64,000 nt of DNA from Rhizobacter sp964253025 (GTDB taxonomy: Bacteria; Pseudomonadota; Gammaproteobacteria; Burkholderiales; Burkholderiaceae_C), in contig NZ_CAXUQC020000001.1 of the NCBI RefSeq assembly GCF_964253025.1, forward strand, positions 2,604,001 to 2,668,000, given 5' to 3'. The position numbers were made by a program, and so were the translations under genes. Of this stretch, positions 61,154 through 64,000 are shown piece by piece. Under the pieces are notes generated by a model that saw nothing but the letters and a program-made list of their open reading frames with translations, searched no databases and had not been told where the DNA came from. Positions within the stretch are counted from its first letter, which is position 1. Each line of letters begins with the position of its first letter.

Positions 61154-62488
61154 ATGGCAACCATTCTTCAGCAACTGCCTGCCGGCCAGAAGGTCGGCAT
61201 CGCGTTTTCCGGCGGACTCGACACCAGCGCGGCGCTCCACTGGATGCGCAACAAGGGTGCGATCCCCTACGCCTACACCGCCAACCTGGGCCAGCCGGAC
61301 GAGCCCGACTACGAAGACATCCCGCGCCGCGCGCTGCAGTACGGTGCCGAGGCGGCCCGCCTCATCGACTGCCGCAGCCAGCTCGTGGCCGAAGGCATCG
61401 CCGCCCTGCAGGCCGGCGCCTTCCACATCTCCACCGCCGGCGTCACCTACTTCAACACCACGCCGATCGGCCGCGCCGTCACGGGCACCATGCTCGTGGC
61501 CGCCATGAAGGAAGACGACGTCAACATCTGGGGTGACGGCAGCACCTTCAAGGGCAACGACATCGAGCGCTTCTACCGCTACGGGCTGCTCGCCAACCCG
61601 GGCCTGAAGATCTACAAGCCCTGGCTCGACCAGCAGTTCATCGACGAACTCGGCGGCCGCGCCGAGATGTCGGAGTTCATGCGCCAGGCCGGCTTCGCCT
61701 ACAAGATGTCCGCCGAGAAGGCGTACTCGACCGACTCCAACATGCTCGGCGCCACCCACGAGGCGAAGGACCTGGAGCTGCTCAGCAGCGGCATGAAGAT
61801 CGTGCAGCCCATCATGGGCGTGGCGTTCTGGCGCGACGACGTCGAGGTCAAGCGTGAGGAAGTCACGGTTCGCTTCGAGGAGGGCCACCCGGTCGCCCTG
61901 AACGGCGTCGAGTTCGCGAGCCCGGTCGACCTGCTGATGGAAGCCAACCGCATTGGCGGCCGCCACGGCCTCGGGATGAGCGACCAGATCGAGAACCGCA
62001 TCATCGAGGCCAAGAGCCGCGGCATCTACGAGGCCCCCGGCCTCGCGCTGCTGTTCATCGCCTACGAGCGCCTGATCACCGGCATCCACAACGAAGACAC
62101 CATCGAGCAGTACCGCGACAACGGCCGCCGTCTCGGCCGCCTGCTCTACCAGGGCCGCTGGTTCGACCCGCAGGCCATCATGCTGCGCGAGACCGCCCAG
62201 CGCTGGGTGGCCCGCGCCATCACCGGCGAGGTGACCATCGAACTGCGCCGTGGCAACGACTACTCGATCCTGAACACGGTGTCGTCCAACCTCACCTACA
62301 AGCCCGAGCGCCTGACGATGGAAAAGGGCGAGTCCACCTTCTCCCCGCAGGACCGCATCGGCCAGCTGACCATGCGCAACCTCGACATCATCGACACGCG
62401 CGACAAGCTGGAAACCTACGCCAAGGTGGGCCTGCTGTCGCCGGGCACCGGCACGGCCATGCCGCGCCTGGGCGGCACCGAGAAGTGA
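61154..62488 (+). CDS. argG: Argininosuccinate synthase
   Basis: ATP-dependent joining of citrulline and aspartate in arginine synthesis. 444 residues, the longer E. coli-type form. The ATP-pyrophosphatase P-loop is VGIAFSGGLDTSAAL; NIWGDGSTFKGND and GLGMSDQIENR are family blocks. ATG 61154 (MATILQQLPAGQK) is chosen from family similarity; the frame is open far upstream but overlaps the flavoprotein gene. Confidence 0.97.
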   Translation: MATILQQLPAGQKVGIAFSGGLDTSAALHWMRNKGAIPYAYTANLGQPDEPDYEDIPRRALQYGAEAARLIDCRSQLVAEGIAALQAGAFHISTAGVTYFNTTPIGRAVTGTMLVAAMKEDDVNIWGDGSTFKGNDIERFYRYGLLANPGLKIYKPWLDQQFIDELGGRAEMSEFMRQAGFAYKMSAEKAYSTDSNMLGATHEAKDLELLSSGMKIVQPIMGVAFWRDDVEVKREEVTVRFEEGHPVALNGVEFASPVDLLMEANRIGGRHGLGMSDQIENRIIEAKSRGIYEAPGLALLFIAYERLITGIHNEDTIEQYRDNGRRLGRLLYQGRWFDPQAIMLRETAQRWVARAITGEVTIELRRGNDYSILNTVSSNLTYKPERLTMEKGESTFSPQDRIGQLTMRNLDIIDTRDKLETYAKVGLLSPGTGTAMPRLGGTEK

Positions 62489-62522
62489 TGCAGGCGGGCA
62501 CGCACTGACGAATGGCTTGCGC

Positions 62523-62563
62523 CAGCCAAAGACGGTGTCTATAATCGCCGTCTTTGCTGGCAA
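62523..62563 (+). promoter_or_regulatory. rpsU promoter enclosed in an inverted repeat
   Basis: GCCAGC-C-AAAGACGG (62523-62537) and CCGTCTTTGCTGGC (62550-62563) are inverted repeats of 14 pairs with one bulged C. The 12-base centre contains a perfect TATAAT (62542-62547), about 110 bases before rpsU. TTGCGC at 62517-62522 could be the -35 but with a long 19-base spacer. The transcript start would fall within the right arm. Confidence 0.65.
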
Positions 62564-62658
62564 ACCCGCGCGTCGATTCGTCCAGGCCTTGAGGCTGGAT
62601 TCCGGAACCTCCACTTCGAGACACCGGGCGAACACCGAGCGCACAAACATCTGGATCT

Positions 62659-62871
62659 ATGACTTCGATTCGCGTTAAAGAGAACGAGCCCTTCGACGTG
62701 GCCCTGCGCCGCTTCAAGCGCACGATTGAAAAGCTGGGCCTGCTGACCGACCTCCGCGCCCGCGAGTTCTACGAGAAGCCCACGGCTGAGCGCAAGCGCA
62801 AGAAGGCTGCCGCCGTCAAGCGCCACTTCAAGCGCATCCGCAGCATGCAGCTGCCGAAGCGCCTGTACTGA
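62659..62871 (+). CDS. rpsU: 30S ribosomal protein S21
   Basis: Small basic protein of the 30S subunit that helps mRNA pairing with the 16S 3' end. 70 residues, family length. It starts MTSIRVKENEPFDVALRRFK and ends MQLPKRLY, with the conserved REFYEKPTAERKRKK in the middle. It has its own promoter and terminator. Confidence 0.97.
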   Translation: MTSIRVKENEPFDVALRRFKRTIEKLGLLTDLRAREFYEKPTAERKRKKAAAVKRHFKRIRSMQLPKRLY

Positions 62872-62891
62872 GCCCTCCCGCTCAGCACGCC

Positions 62892-62919
62892 AAGCCCGCT
62901 CATGCGGGCTTTGTTGTTT
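62892..62919 (+). terminator. Rho-independent terminator after rpsU
   Basis: AAGCCCGC (62892-62899) pairs with GCGGGCTT (62904-62911) around TCAT, followed by TGTTGTTT. It lies 20 bases past the rpsU stop. Confidence 0.85.
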
Positions 62920-63034
62920 CTGCCCTGCCCCTTTCAACTTACCTCATTCACCTTGCGCCCGACCCGCTCGCTCGCCCCCCGCTGAATCTGCCCGCGACCC
63001 GCCGCGCCCTTTCCGTACCGACCCAGGAGCCGCC

Positions 63035-63484
63035 ATGAGCCCCCTCAAAGACAAGATCAACGACGACATGAAAGCGGCGATGCGCGCCAAGGATTCGGCC
63101 CGCCTGCTGACCATTCGCGGGCTGCTGGCCGCACTCAAGCAGAAGGAAGTCGATGAGCGCGTCGAGCTCGACGACGTGGCCGTGATCGCCATCGTCGACA
63201 AGCTGGTCAAGCAGCGCAAGGACTCCATCACCCAGTTCACCGCTGGCGGCCGGCAGGACCTGGTCGACAAGGAAAGCGCTGAACTTGCGGTGCTCGAGGC
63301 CTACCTGCCGCAGCGCATGGGCGCCGACGAAGTGGCCGCCGCCGTGGGCGCGATCGTGGCTGAGCTGGGCGCCGCGGGCCCCGGCGACATGGGCCGCGTG
63401 ATGGCCGCTGCCAAGGCGCAACTCGCCGGCAAGGCCGACATGGCCCAGGTGTCCACCGCCGTCAAGCAGGCCCTGGCCCGCTGA
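63035..63484 (+). CDS. GatB/YqeY-domain protein
   Basis: 149 residues forming a complete YqeY fold, the tRNA-binding helical domain also found at the GatB C-terminus. The start MSPLKDKINDDMKAAMRAKD, RLLTIRGLLAALKQKEVD and LEAYLPQRM are typical. A role in tRNA-dependent amidation or translation is inferred from the domain only. The position behind rpsU is a conserved pairing in many bacteria. The next gene begins 22 bases downstream. Confidence 0.93.
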   Translation: MSPLKDKINDDMKAAMRAKDSARLLTIRGLLAALKQKEVDERVELDDVAVIAIVDKLVKQRKDSITQFTAGGRQDLVDKESAELAVLEAYLPQRMGADEVAAAVGAIVAELGAAGPGDMGRVMAAAKAQLAGKADMAQVSTAVKQALAR

Positions 63485-63506
63485 AACCACGTCCGGAGGC
63501 CAAGCG

Positions 63507-63857
63507 ATGAGCGAACCCACCCTCCAACGCCTGAGCGATGAGGTCTGCGCGACGGCGCAGTTGCAGCCCGAGGCGATGGCCTGGGCGGCCGCCCAGGGCT
63601 TTCGCAGCGTGATCAACAACCGTCCGGACTTCGAGCACGGCCCCGACCAGCCGACCAGCGCCGCCATGGAAGCGGCTGCTCGCGACGCCGGCCTGGCCTA
63701 TGTGCACCTGCCGGTGGCCGGCGGCTACCAGTCGCCCGAAGAGATCGCCCGCTTCGGCGAACTGCTGGATTCGCTGCCCAAGCCCATCCTGGCGTTCTGC
63801 CGCAGCGGCGCCCGCGTGGGCAAGCTGTTCCAGGCGGCCAGCGCATCGCGCCCGTGA
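63507..63857 (+). CDS. Blh-like sulfur transferase/phosphatase domain protein
   Basis: 116 residues of the TIGR01244/DUF442 type, a dual-specificity-phosphatase-like fold. The catalytic loop is FCRSGARVGKLF with the C-x5-R-like cysteine and arginine, and the N-terminal part has FRSVINNRPDFE and VHLPVAGGY. In Blh proteins this domain is fused to a sulfur dioxygenase; here it is alone. It may take part in sulfide or persulfide metabolism, or be a phosphatase; the sequence does not decide. Confidence 0.83.
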   Translation: MSEPTLQRLSDEVCATAQLQPEAMAWAAAQGFRSVINNRPDFEHGPDQPTSAAMEAAARDAGLAYVHLPVAGGYQSPEEIARFGELLDSLPKPILAFCRSGARVGKLFQAASASRP

Positions 63858-63939
63858 ACCCCGGGGCGCCCGATGCCCGGCCGCGCGGCCGGGGTGCGGT
63901 TGACCCTTCCCGTAGTCCTTTTCCTCAGCGGGTGTTCGC

Positions 63940-64000
63940 ATGAAAGCCTTGCTCCTCCTGTCCCGCGGCATCGACTGGCTGACCCACAAGACCGGCTGGA
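63940..64000 (+). CDS. TRAP transporter small permease (DctQ-type), start only
   Basis: Only the first 20 codons are in the window (MKALLLLSRGIDWLTHKTGW). The pattern of a short helix with SRGIDWL and a following aromatic residue is typical of the N-terminus of DctQ-like small permeases of TRAP carboxylate transporters. ATG 63940 begins 82 bases after the Blh-like gene. With so little sequence the call is tentative. Confidence 0.55.
   Translation, partial: MKALLLLSRGIDWLTHKTGW

Overview
The window looks like chromosomal core DNA of a high-GC betaproteobacterium of the order Burkholderiales, probably of the Rubrivivax/Leptothrix/Rhizobacter kind. This placement rests on conserved gene order (tpiA-secG-tRNA-Leu-nuoA-G; iscRSUA-hscBA-fdx; zapA-6S RNA-EVE protein; rnfB-nth) and on protein resemblance recalled from these families; no database search was run. 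I see no insertion sequences, prophage genes or CRISPR arrays. Coding density is high and many gene ends overlap by 1-4 bases.

Layout. 1-11290 (minus strand): rpsO, pnp, a quinone oxidoreductase, tpiA, secG, tRNA-Leu(GAG) and the start of the respiratory complex I operon nuoABCDEFG, with nuoG cut by the window edge. 11634-13655: an Hsp20 chaperone, tsaD and a small helix-turn-helix-like protein. 13746-20713 (plus): nasT, the nitrate ABC transporter nrtABD, and a three-gene signalling cluster (a PilJ/HPt/CheA-like membrane kinase, a lone receiver and a CheX-like phosphatase). 20870-26243 (minus): the complete ISC iron-sulfur assembly operon. 26416-29226 (minus): a low-molecular-weight tyrosine phosphatase and uvrB. 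29327-33457 (plus): an aromatic/aspartate aminotransferase, a PHA depolymerase, rnfB and nth. 33406-45531 (minus): a 13-gene cobalamin uptake and late-assembly operon (btuB, cobU, btuF, btuC, btuD, cobO, cbiB, a lipoprotein, cobD, cobQ, cobT, cobS, cobC) headed by a cobalamin riboswitch. 45900-48738: a coiled-coil cell-division protein, zapA, 6S RNA, an EVE protein and a PAS-GGDEF protein. 49097-56315: a second nitrate cluster (MFS nitrate/nitrite carrier, PP2C-kinase fusion, NasC-type flavoprotein, NasA nitrate reductase). 56655-64000: amidase, two lipoprotein/YbiB genes, a flavoprotein, argG, rpsU, a YqeY protein, a Blh-like protein and the start of a TRAP transporter gene.

How it works together. 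The two nitrate clusters form one assimilation circuit. The nrt operon carries, in order, an NtrC-like palindrome, a sigma-54 promoter whose predicted start falls at the first base of a leader with two stem-loops sharing the hexaloop AACGGC, then an intrinsic terminator. This is the architecture expected for ANTAR antitermination by NasT, encoded immediately upstream. The nasC-nasA operon has its own strong sigma-54 promoter but no such leader. No nitrite reductase and no recognisable NasS sensor lie in the window. The membrane kinase downstream of nrtD has a PilJ-type sensor domain of the class found in nitrate sensors, fused to an HPt and a CheA-like ATPase, and is followed by a receiver and a CheX-like protein with intact catalytic motifs. 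It is the best candidate here for an undescribed signalling system.
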